From NCBI GenBank assembly GCA_945869195.1, contig CAMBNV010000001.1, positions 186,001 to 250,000 of the forward strand: 64,000 nucleotides of DNA, read 5' to 3'. Each line of letters opens with the position of its first letter. Position 1 is the first letter of the stretch. Below are positions 39,549-48,534 of this stretch, one piece after another. This DNA is from Gemmatimonas phototrophica (GTDB lineage Bacteria; Gemmatimonadota; Gemmatimonadetes; Gemmatimonadales; Gemmatimonadaceae). The notes below the pieces were generated by a model that worked only from the letters and a program-made list of their open reading frames with translations, ran no database searches and was not told where the DNA came from. Position numbers and translations under genes: made by a program.

Positions 39549-40133
39549 ATGAATAAGATACCCGCACACGTCGACGTCGAGCTGCCCCCGGCCGACCACC
39601 TCCTTCGCTCCACGCTGATCGCGGTCGCGGTGGCTGTCGCGATCCTCGTGATCGCGGTGCTGCCCGCTGAGTACGGCGTGGATCCCACCGGGATCGGACG
39701 GACGCTCGGCCTGACACAGATGGGCGAGATCAAGGCCTCGCTCGCGCGTGAGGCTGCGGCCGATGCCGCCGCGGACGCGGCCGAAGCCGAGCCGCTGGTA
39801 CCCGCCGACGCCGGTTGGAGGGACGTGACGATCGTCACGCTCGCGCCGAACGAGGGAAAGGAGGTCAAGCTCGTGATGCAGAAGGGCGACGAAGCGCAGT
39901 TCGCCTGGGTCACCGTCGACGGCGTGGTCAATCACGACACGCACGGCGACTCCACGAGAGCGCCCAAGAGCTACATCAACTACCGCAAGGGCACCGGAGT
40001 GACCGCCGACTCCGGGGAGCTCGTCGCGGCGATGGACGGGTCGCACGGCTGGTTCTGGCGCAACCGCTCGAACGCAACGCTCACTGTCACGCTGCGCACG
40101 AGGGGAGCGTACGCCGCGCTCAAGAAGATGTAG
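39549..40133 (+). CDS. Single-pass membrane-anchor protein of the metal-efflux operon
   Basis: 194-residue protein with one transmembrane helix near residues 20-40 (STLIAVAVAVAILVIAVLPA). A periplasmic Ala/Glu linker follows, then a C-terminal beta domain (VTIVTLAPNEGKEVKLVMQKGDEAQFAWVTVDGVVNHDTHGD...GWFWRNRSNATLTVTLRT). Homologues are usually annotated only as transmembrane anchor proteins next to HupE and CzcA genes. It is the last gene of the plus-strand operon, 10 nt after hupE. The biochemical role is unknown. Confidence 0.82.
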   Translation: MNKIPAHVDVELPPADHLLRSTLIAVAVAVAILVIAVLPAEYGVDPTGIGRTLGLTQMGEIKASLAREAAADAAADAAEAEPLVPADAGWRDVTIVTLAPNEGKEVKLVMQKGDEAQFAWVTVDGVVNHDTHGDSTRAPKSYINYRKGTGVTADSGELVAAMDGSHGWFWRNRSNATLTVTLRTRGAYAALKKM

Positions 40134-40152
40134 TGAGCCCGGGGGGGGTCGG

Positions 40153-41007
40153 CTATCGAACTTGGAACGTGATCGTGGCCCACTTCGACTCGTAGTCGAC
40201 GCCGCCTCGGCCGACGCGAGTCATGTTGATGAACTTCACGTACCAGATACCCGCGGACGCCAGGGGGATACTGGCGATCCCTTCGGCGTTCGACCGTACG
40301 CTCTTCTGCTCGATACCGGCGTCCGCGGCATCGGTGCCGCCGTAGAGGACGTACTGGTTCGCGGCCGGCTTGCCGTCGACCAACGTGCGCACGCGGAGCG
40401 TGCCGCCCTTGGCGACCGAGTAGGGATTCTCGAGCGGCATGATCTCGGCCGGGTAGCCCAGCGGCGTCGCGTAGAGGTCGGAGCGTGCATCGCCGACTTG
40501 CACGAAGGCCTTCACATGTTTGTGGTAGCGTTCGCGGGCCGGTTTTTGCAGTTCGCCCGCGCGGCGGCGCGCGTCGAGGACGTCGGGGATCCCGTCGTCC
40601 GCGAGATACAGGTTGAAGTCGTCCGCCGAGAGGTCGATCTCATTCGGCTTCGTCGAGGCGCCGATCACGTACGTTCCGGCAGTGCGCGTGTGGATGTGAA
40701 AGGTGCTCGTATCTCCGCGCACCGACCATTCGGCGGTGTCGAGCTTGGTCCGGCCCCGGGGCGTGAGTACGCTGGCGTCGGCGAGCCGGTCGCGGGCGAT
40801 CGAGTTCTCACTCTGGGTGAAGGTGCCGTTGAGCACGCGGACACGCACCTCGGCGTTCTCCGGCGCGAAGTAACGCGTCGGCTTGAGGAACATGTCGTGT
40901 GCGAATGCGAGCGAGGCGCTGGCGACGATGAGCACGAGCGCGAGCGCGGTCGCACGGACCGCGAGGTCTTGAGAACGGGTGGCGGGGGAACGGGTCGAGC
41001 GCGTCAT
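40153..41007 (-). CDS. DUF4198 domain protein (exported, metal-associated)
   Basis: 284-residue exported protein. The signal peptide runs to about residue 36 and ends LAFAHDMFLKP; this His directly after the cleavage site is typical of DUF4198/NikM-like proteins. Two Ig-like beta domains follow (AEVRVRVLNGTFTQSEN; GGTLRVRTLVDGKPAANQYVLYGG). The family is associated with nickel/cobalt or copper handling. The ATG at 41007 is chosen for the signal peptide. It is convergent with the efflux operon, with a G8 run in the 19-nt gap between the two stops. Confidence 0.85.
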   Translation of the reverse strand: MTRSTRSPATRSQDLAVRATALALVLIVASASLAFAHDMFLKPTRYFAPENAEVRVRVLNGTFTQSENSIARDRLADASVLTPRGRTKLDTAEWSVRGDTSTFHIHTRTAGTYVIGASTKPNEIDLSADDFNLYLADDGIPDVLDARRRAGELQKPARERYHKHVKAFVQVGDARSDLYATPLGYPAEIMPLENPYSVAKGGTLRVRTLVDGKPAANQYVLYGGTDAADAGIEQKSVRSNAEGIASIPLASAGIWYVKFINMTRVGRGGVDYESKWATITFQVR

Positions 41008-41101
41008 GACGGTCCTCGTGGGGGCGAAGTGAACGGGGAGTGAACATACAGTCCAGGCCCGCGGCGAGCGAGCCGGGGCGCGAGCGCGCCCTGCGCCTGG
41101 A

Positions 41102-41767
41102 CTACGAGCCCTCGGCATTCCCGCCGGCCCGCACGGCTGCCGCGAGTTCAGCGAACACCTGCGGGTCCGATGCGCGGGCATGGACCTCGCCGCAGCCGGT
41201 CCGTTCGATGATCGCGCGTACATTGTGCGCGCGTACGCCGCCGCCGGGCATGATCACGGTGCGCCCAGCGGCACGTTGGACCAGCCGCTCGAGCATCCCG
41301 ATCCCCTCCTCGGCGGTGGGTGCGTGACCGGCCGCGAGCACCACGTCGACGCCCATTGCGATCAGCTGATCGAGCGCCACGTCCGCGTCGGGAGTGCGAT
41401 CGAAGACGCGGTGCACTCCCACGCGCAGCGGCCGCGCGCGCGCGATCAGCTCCCGCATTCGAGGCACGTCGAGTGTGCCATCGGGGTTCGAGATACCGAG
41501 CACAACGCCCGCAGCCCCAGCCGCCGTGATCATCGCCACCTCGTCGCACATCTGCGCGAACTCGGCGCCGGTGTAGACGAAGTCACCCGTCCGCGGACGG
41601 GTCATCGCGTGCACCGGGATGCGCACCGTGGCCAGCACAGCCGCGAGCAGCTCGCGCGATGGCGTGAGCCCGCCCTCTCCCGGCCCACAGAGCTCGAGCC
41701 TGCCTGCGCCATTGCGTTCGGCGGCGAGCGCCGTGTCCAACTGGTCGACGTACGCTTCAACGAGCAT
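41102..41767 (-). CDS. cutC: Copper homeostasis protein CutC
   Basis: 221-residue TIM-barrel CutC family protein. Motifs: LVEAYVDQLDTALAAERNGAGRLELC at the N terminus, GGLTPS, VHAMTRPRTGDFVYT, VLGISNPDGTLD and the C-terminal TVIMPGGGVRAHN. The family was linked to copper tolerance but its biochemical role is not settled. ATG at 41767 is the first start in front of the conserved barrel. Location next to the RND efflux operon, though on the opposite strand, fits a metal-homeostasis region. It is 26 nt after the stop of the upstream Gfo/Idh gene. Confidence 0.92.
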   Translation of the reverse strand: MLVEAYVDQLDTALAAERNGAGRLELCGPGEGGLTPSRELLAAVLATVRIPVHAMTRPRTGDFVYTGAEFAQMCDEVAMITAAGAAGVVLGISNPDGTLDVPRMRELIARARPLRVGVHRVFDRTPDADVALDQLIAMGVDVVLAAGHAPTAEEGIGMLERLVQRAAGRTVIMPGGGVRAHNVRAIIERTGCGEVHARASDPQVFAELAAAVRAGGNAEGS

Positions 41768-41793
41768 GAACGGGATCCGCCGAGGATGACAGA

Positions 41794-43134
41794 CTACAGT
41801 GACCACCCCGCCCGGAACGTCGGATTCACCCACTCCGTCGGCGGCACCGCATTCTTGATCATGCCCGTGTCGGGATCCATCTCCAACGCCCGCCCCATAC
41901 GCGTGGCGAGGCACCCGATCACGATCATCTCGGTCATCGGCCCCGCGTAGCCGGCGAAGTCGCTCCCGGGCTGCTTCCCCTCCTTGATCGCCGAGATCCA
42001 CTCCTTGTAGACGCCCTCGGTGCGCGGATACCTCTTCGGCAGCGGCGTGGCCGCGACCTCGGCAGCCACCTTGGGGTCGAGAAGGCGCGGGTTCTCGCCA
42101 TACGTCCCGGCGAGCAGCATCCCCTTGTCTCCATACCACACTTGGCCACCCTCGCGGTCGAAGGGCCAGTCCTCGGCCTCGCTCCATCCTTCCGGTCGCG
42201 GCGGGAAGAGCGATCCGTCGCGCCAGATGAGAGTCACCGCAGGACGATTGCCGATTGCCGGGAACTCGTACTCAATGCGCTCCGACGTGGGTGCGGTCTC
42301 CGAGAAGAGCAGCGTGCTCTCGGGCGTGATGCGCGACGGATACTTGAGGCGCAGCGTCCAGTAGGCGGCATCCATGAGATGACAGGCCATGTCGCCCATC
42401 GCGCCGGTGCCGAAATCCCACCAGCCGCGCCAGTTGAAGGGCGCGTACGACGGATTGTACGGGCGTTCAGCGGCGGGGCCGATCCAAAGATTCCAGTCGA
42501 GCGTGTCGGGCACGTTGTGGGCAGCGGTGGGACGGTTAATCGCCTGCGGCCAGATGGGGCGGTTGGTCCAGTACTCCACGCGCCTCACTGGACCGATCAG
42601 TCCAGCCTCGACCCACTCCCGAATGAGGCGAATGCCCTCGGCCGAATGCCCCTGGTTGCCCATCTGCGTCGCCTGCCGTGGGCGCTTGGCCGCCTCGCTC
42701 TTGAGCGCACGCACTTCACCGAGCGTGCGCGCGAGCGGTTTCTGGCAGTAGACGTGCTTGCCCATCTTGAGCGCCATCATCGCCGCGGCGGCGTGTACAT
42801 GATCGGGGGTCGAGACCGTGACGGCGTCGATGTTGTTGCGCTCTTTCTCGAGCATCTCCCGGTAATCCTTGTACCGTCGCGCGTTCGGGAACGCACGAAA
42901 GGCGCGCTCGGCGCTCTTCCAGTCGACGTCGGCGAAGGCGACGAGCTCCTCGCCCGCCATGCCGCGTACGTCGCTGAAGCCCATCCCTCCGACGCCGATG
43001 CAGGCGACGCGAAGCCTCTGGCTGGGCTGCTTACGGTCGGCGAGTGCGTGTAGCGGGCGCGGCATCGCGGCGAGCGCGCCGGCGACCGCGAGCCCACCAA
43101 CGAAGCTGCGACGATCGAAATGGTTGGGCGACAT
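41794..43134 (-). CDS. Tat-exported Gfo/Idh/MocA family oxidoreductase
   Basis: 446-residue oxidoreductase with twin-arginine signal DRRSFVGGLAVAGALAA at the N terminus. It continues with the Rossmann motif CIGVGGMGFSDV, CQKPLARTLGEVRAL (catalytic Lys) and GDMACHLMDAAYWTL. Exported Gfo/Idh proteins with tightly bound NAD(P) act on sugars or glycosides in the periplasm. Start ATG 43134, 10 nt after the permease stop. Together with the downstream-encoded cutC and upstream permease and DUF1080 it forms a minus-strand operon. Confidence 0.9.
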   Translation of the reverse strand: MSPNHFDRRSFVGGLAVAGALAAMPRPLHALADRKQPSQRLRVACIGVGGMGFSDVRGMAGEELVAFADVDWKSAERAFRAFPNARRYKDYREMLEKERNNIDAVTVSTPDHVHAAAAMMALKMGKHVYCQKPLARTLGEVRALKSEAAKRPRQATQMGNQGHSAEGIRLIREWVEAGLIGPVRRVEYWTNRPIWPQAINRPTAAHNVPDTLDWNLWIGPAAERPYNPSYAPFNWRGWWDFGTGAMGDMACHLMDAAYWTLRLKYPSRITPESTLLFSETAPTSERIEYEFPAIGNRPAVTLIWRDGSLFPPRPEGWSEAEDWPFDREGGQVWYGDKGMLLAGTYGENPRLLDPKVAAEVAATPLPKRYPRTEGVYKEWISAIKEGKQPGSDFAGYAGPMTEMIVIGCLATRMGRALEMDPDTGMIKNAVPPTEWVNPTFRAGWSL

Positions 43135-43144
43135 GAGACAGTCC

Positions 43145-44355
<1,211 letters not shown>

Positions 44356-44359
<4 letters not shown>

Positions 44360-45066
44360 CGTGAGAGCTCCCGGATGCGGATATGGCGAAAACTCGCCAC
44401 TGCGCCGTGTTCCTGCAGACCAATGCGCCCGCGGCGCGCGAGTCCGTACGTCGGCCACTGCGCAAACTTCGACTTCGCAACTTTGGCCGTCCACTCCGGC
44501 GTCCAGCGTTCATACTCCAGCAGCTTCACATCGTTGAGCCAGTGCTCCACATGCGAACCGACCACGACAACGCGGGCCCTATTCCATTCGCCGAGCGGCT
44601 TCGTCACGTCGCGCACCGGCTGGTCGAGCGCGTAGTTCGCGCCAGCTGAGGTGAGCACATTCTTGCCGTCGGGGTGCCCTGCATTGTCGAGGATCTGCAT
44701 CTCCGGGGCGTTCTCGTAGATGATCGCAGTCGCTTCGGTCGCATGGTAAAAGATTCCACTATTCCCTTTTTCGCCCACGCGCCACTCGACCTCGAGTTCA
44801 AAGTCCGTGTACTCCTCCCGCGTGACGATGTCACCGCCGGGGCGCGTGCGGACGAGCACACCGGTCGCGGTGTCGAACGCCCACGCCGACGGGAGCAAGT
44901 CGAGTCGGTACCCGCGCCAGTGCGTACCGGGATTTGTGCCGAGCAGGTCGGTCCATGGTCCGGCCCGCACACCCTGCGGCAGTTGCTGCCCCTGCGCGCC
45001 TCCCGAGAATGGCAGGATGCAGAGGGCGCCGAACCCAAGGGCGGTACGTAAGAATCGCTGGGACAT
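44356..45066 (-). CDS. DUF1080 exported protein (3-keto-disaccharide hydrolase family)
   Basis: 236-residue exported protein with signal peptide to about residue 26. The jelly-roll DUF1080 domain shows [14 protein letters not shown], the [18 protein letters not shown] block, [33 protein letters not shown] and the C-terminal [24 protein letters not shown]. Members characterised in other bacteria cleave 3-keto-glycosides. First gene of a minus-strand operon with the permease and Tat Gfo/Idh. A C9 tract lies 18 to 26 nt before its ATG. Confidence 0.9.
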
Positions 45067-45240
45067 TCAAGGCCTGATGGCGCGGGGGGGGGACAACGAC
45101 GGCACGGCGGGAACGTACCCCCTTCCCCAGGGAGCCGAAAGGTTGGCGCATCTGCCTCACGCTGGCGTGACCACTTCCCGAGCAGAGCGAGCACTTCTCC
45201 CTATCGCATTTCCCGGTCGATCTCGCAGACCGTGAGTTCA
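45067..45240. other. Intergenic start of the divergent region 45067-45673
   Basis: This is the first part of a 607-bp gap between the DUF1080 operon (minus) and the DUF5916 gene (plus). It holds the G9 tract at 45084-45092 and must contain the minus-strand operon promoter. I see no clear -35/-10 pair. The middle of the gap (45241-45516) has a DUF4136-like remnant, and 45517-45673 shows only leader sequence with an A7 run at 45520-45526. Confidence 0.5.
45084..45092. repeat. G9/C9 tract just before the DUF1080 operon start
   Basis: Nine G residues on the plus strand (C9 in the coding direction of the minus-strand operon), 18 nt upstream of the DUF1080 ATG, where 5' leader or ribosome-binding sequence is expected. 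Slippage could alter expression; this is inference. Confidence 0.55.
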
Positions 45241-45516
45241 TGAGACTCTCCATGGAGTCCACCAGATAGCGATGGACCGCGGCAGGAACAGGGTTCCTTG
45301 GTGCCCGACGACTCAGCCGCTAGAAGCATCGCCCCGGCGATCGAGGCAGAACTAGTCGCCAAGGGATTCCCCCTGGTAGGCCCGCACGAGGCGCGGCTCC
45401 TGGTGCACTATCATCTGACTCGGCGCACCGTGACCTGGCGGGAGATGATCAGGGGCGAAGTCCCAGCGAAGGCCGAAAAACGACCTGAGTCAGCGATGCG
45501 GGACGCGGCGCGCTGA
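45241..45516 (+). pseudogene. DUF4136-like fragment
   Basis: An open stretch of about 90 codons with no convincing start (TTG at 45298 or GTG at 45301). Its part AARSIAPAIEAELVAKGF followed by ARLLVHYHLTRRT resembles the core of DUF4136 lipoproteins (I-x3-I-x2-E-L-x-x-K-G-F ... D-L-L-V-x-Y-H). The N-terminal lipoprotein signal and the C-terminal half are absent. It could be a decayed gene or a small ORF of unknown function. Homology is by eye and weak. Confidence 0.35.
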
Positions 45517-45673
45517 CCCAAAAAAATTCTCAACGAGGGGCACGGCGACATCGTAAATTGGGGGCGGATACTCCCGTGTTCGCTCTCCCTCGGTGGTGAG
45601 AGCAGGTACCAGACCTGCCCGACCACCTTCCGTGCTCTTTCACGAGGCACGGAGTCCCCGTGACCGCCCCCAC

Positions 45674-47911
45674 GTGCCCATCGCCCGCCCGCTCGCCGTC
45701 GCCGTCGCCCTGATCGTCGCCTCTGCAGCCCCCGGACAGGCGCAGACCATGTCACCGACCACCGCAGCCGGTCGCACCGGTCGCGCGACGGTCGTGCCGG
45801 TCGCGCCCGAGATTGACGGACGACTCGAAGACGCCGCCTGGAAGAGCGCAACGATGCTCAGTGATTTCGTCCAACGCGAGCCGGTCGAAGGCAGCCCCGT
45901 CTCCGAGCGCACGGAGGTCCGCATCGTCACCGACGGTGAGGCGCTCTACGTCGCCGCCTGGCTCTACGATCGTCAACCCCAGCTGATTGCACCGAGCGAG
46001 AAGATCCGCGACGTCACGCTCACCAATAGTGATTACTTCGCCTTCATCCTCGACACGTACCACGACAAACAGAACGGATTTCTCTTCGGCACGACGCCGT
46101 CGGGGGTGGAGCATGACGCCCAAATTATCCGCGAAGGGGAGGGCGGCGGCGTGTTCAGCGCCGGACAGAACCGCGCGCAGGCCGGCTCCCTTGGCGGCGT
46201 GAACCAGAACTGGGACGCAAGCTGGACCGTGAAGACGACGCAGGACTCGCTCGGCTGGTACGCCGAGTTCCGGATCCCGTTCTCGACGATCCGCTACGGG
46301 AGCGGCGCCACGCAGACCTGGGGCCTCAATATCATGCGCGGCATTCGCCGCCTGAACGAAGAGGCGCTCTGGTCGCGCGTCTCCCGGCAGTTCAACATCA
46401 ACCGCCTCTCGCAGGCGGGGACGCTCGAGGAGATCGCGGTCCCGAGCCAGCGGATCGCCACGGTCACGCCGTACCTCCTCGGCAGTTCGTCGCGCGCGTA
46501 CGCGACACAACCGAACTTCAACAGCATGGGCGAGGTCGGTCTCGACGCCAAGTACGGCATCACACCGAGCCTCACGCTCGACCTCACGTACAACACCGAC
46601 TTCGCACAGGTCGAGGTCGATGAGCAACGCACCAACCTGACGCGTTTTCCGCTCTTTTTTCCTGAGAAGCGTCCGTTCTTCCTCGAGAACGCCGGCATCT
46701 TCTCGGCGGGCACTCCCCAGGCAGTCGATCTCTTCTTCACGCGCCGGATCGGGATCGACGCGGCAAGCGGCCAACCGGTGCCAATCCTCGGCGGCGGACG
46801 TCTCACGGGTCGGATTGGCGGGTTCACGGTGGGCGCGCTGCAGCTGGTGACCGGCGAACGGAACGCCACCGAGGGCAACTCCTACACCGTGCTCCGGACC
46901 GTGCGCGAACTCTCCGCTCGCTCGCGCGTCGGCGTGATGGTCGTGCAGCGCCAACGTATGGGCGACGCCAGCGACCACAATCGCGTCTACGCCCTGGATG
47001 GGCGCGTGGGGGTTGGACAGGCGTGGACCGGCGACGCGTGGGCCGGTCGGTCGGAGACGCCTGGGGTCACTGGTAATGCGAACTCCTGGAGCAGCCGTCT
47101 CGCGTACCAGACGCGCGACTGGAACAACTCTGTGCGCCTGCTGCAGGTCGGTGACGCGTTTAATCCCGAAGTCGGCTTCATGAGCCGACCGGCGGGCTAC
47201 CGATTCGATGAACTCATGTTGATGCGCCTGGTGCGCCGCGATTCATGGAAACAGGTGCGGCAGTGGAACCCCCACATCAGCTTGCGCCGCTATGTCGGCA
47301 CCGACGGATTTCTGCAGTCAACCTGGTCACACATTGACCTCACCGAAGTCGAGTTCAACGGCGGCGGACGCTTCGGCCCCGACATCAACGTCTTCTCCGA
47401 AGGATTACAGGCACCGTTCGAGATCGCCCCCGGCGTGATCCTACAGCCGGGCCAGTACACCTTTTCGCTCCCGGGCCTCGACTGGGGCTCCGACCCGAGC
47501 GCGCCGTTCTCGTTCCTCACGCGGATCGAAGTCGGCCAGTTCTACTCGGGGACCAAGAAGGGGGGTAACATAGCGGTGACGGCCCGCAAAGGCGCAGCCT
47601 TCTCGTCGGCGCTCACCTTTGACCATCAGGACGTCAAGTTGCCTGAGGGCAACTTTGTGCGGGACCTAATTGGTGTGAAGTTCGCGTACTTCTTCACGCC
47701 GCAGATCTTCGTGCAGTCGCTGACGCAGTTCAACGACCAGGCGAACATCTTCACGTCCAACATACGGTTCGCCTGGCTCCGGACGGCGAATACCGGACTC
47801 TTCATCGTGCTCAATGACGGCGAGCAGGCCGACGGGTTCACGCGTTGGCGCCAACCGATTGCGCGTTCGGTGACGTTCAAGTACTCCTACCAGCTCGGCA
47901 GCGGCGGCTGA
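45674..47911 (+). CDS. DUF5916 / carbohydrate-binding family 9-like outer-membrane protein
   Basis: About 745 residues. The signal peptide ends APGQAQ near residue 23. An N-terminal CBM9-like domain begins VPVAPEIDGRLEDAAWKSA and runs to about residue 225 (DGEALYVAAWLYD, SDYFAFILDTYHDKQNGFLF). A large DUF5916 beta-rich barrel-like region follows (LDLTYNTDFAQVEVDEQRTNLTRFPLFFPEKRPFFLENAG). GTG at 45674 is chosen because it directly precedes the signal peptide. Probably an outer-membrane protein; the ligand is unknown. A small secreted protein follows 107 nt downstream. Confidence 0.82.
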   Translation: MPIARPLAVAVALIVASAAPGQAQTMSPTTAAGRTGRATVVPVAPEIDGRLEDAAWKSATMLSDFVQREPVEGSPVSERTEVRIVTDGEALYVAAWLYDRQPQLIAPSEKIRDVTLTNSDYFAFILDTYHDKQNGFLFGTTPSGVEHDAQIIREGEGGGVFSAGQNRAQAGSLGGVNQNWDASWTVKTTQDSLGWYAEFRIPFSTIRYGSGATQTWGLNIMRGIRRLNEEALWSRVSRQFNINRLSQAGTLEEIAVPSQRIATVTPYLLGSSSRAYATQPNFNSMGEVGLDAKYGITPSLTLDLTYNTDFAQVEVDEQRTNLTRFPLFFPEKRPFFLENAGIFSAGTPQAVDLFFTRRIGIDAASGQPVPILGGGRLTGRIGGFTVGALQLVTGERNATEGNSYTVLRTVRELSARSRVGVMVVQRQRMGDASDHNRVYALDGRVGVGQAWTGDAWAGRSETPGVTGNANSWSSRLAYQTRDWNNSVRLLQVGDAFNPEVGFMSRPAGYRFDELMLMRLVRRDSWKQVRQWNPHISLRRYVGTDGFLQSTWSHIDLTEVEFNGGGRFGPDINVFSEGLQAPFEIAPGVILQPGQYTFSLPGLDWGSDPSAPFSFLTRIEVGQFYSGTKKGGNIAVTARKGAAFSSALTFDHQDVKLPEGNFVRDLIGVKFAYFFTPQIFVQSLTQFNDQANIFTSNIRFAWLRTANTGLFIVLNDGEQADGFTRWRQPIARSVTFKYSYQLGSGG

Positions 47912-48018
47912 TCGTCCGCGCCCAGGGCATCCTCGGCGCTGGCGATGGCGGCGAAGGTGCGTATCTTGGAATGGGTCGGGGGGCACGACCATCCGACTCT
48001 ATCTCACCGGAGGATCGC

Positions 48019-48471
48019 ATGACATCACTGACCACTCGACTCGGTCTGCTCGCGCTCACACTCGCAGTCAGCGCGCCGGCGGTCGAGGCGCAGGGAAAAG
48101 ATTCCACGCCACCGAAACGCGCCGCGCCCAAGCGCGGTGACCGCAACCGTATCACGCGCGACGAGATCGATGCCGCCGGCGGCGGCGTTGTCACCGCGCG
48201 CGATGCCGTACGCCTGCTCCGGCCCCAGTGGCTCAGTCCGTCGATGGGGCGAGTGGCGAGTTCGAACATCGTGGATGAAACGAGCGGAGCGTCCCAGGTC
48301 GTCGTGTACATCGATGACGTGCGTCAGCCCGATCTCGAGTCGGCGCTCATCACGGTGCGGGCGGCCAAGATTGTCGAGATGCGCTTTCTCGACCAGAATC
48401 GTGCGATTCAGATGCGCGGTCCGGGACATGAGGCCGGGGTCATCGAAGTCAGCACGACTGACAAAAAGTAG
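48019..48471 (+). CDS. Exported stand-alone plug-like protein
   Basis: 150 residues with signal peptide to about residue 25 (ends VEAQG) and a Lys/Arg/Pro linker. A compact domain follows: ITRDEIDAAGG, DAVRLLRPQWL, VVYIDDVRQPDLESALITV, IVEMRFLDQNRAIQMRG and AGVIEVST. These correspond in order to pieces of a TonB-receptor plug (EI..., DGVR..., IE-V-L..., GVI-I-T), but no barrel follows. A strong site GGAGG (48009-48013) precedes the ATG. Function unknown. A strong bidirectional hairpin lies after the stop. Confidence 0.75.
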   Translation: MTSLTTRLGLLALTLAVSAPAVEAQGKDSTPPKRAAPKRGDRNRITRDEIDAAGGGVVTARDAVRLLRPQWLSPSMGRVASSNIVDETSGASQVVVYIDDVRQPDLESALITVRAAKIVEMRFLDQNRAIQMRGPGHEAGVIEVSTTDKK

Positions 48472-48488
48472 ACGGTCACAAGGCGAGA

Positions 48489-48526
48489 CAATGCAGGGGC
48501 CGCCCGATGGGGCGGCCCCCGCATTG
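48489..48526. terminator. Bidirectional hairpin terminator
   Basis: CAATGC-A-GGGGCCGCCC (48489-48105 direction left arm, ending 48505), loop GATG, right arm GGGCGGCCCC-C-GCATTG ending 48526; 16 pairs with one mismatch. It lies between the convergent stops of the plug-like protein gene (48471) and glnS (48535), so it can serve both. Confidence 0.8.
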
Positions 48527-48534
48527 TTACCCTC

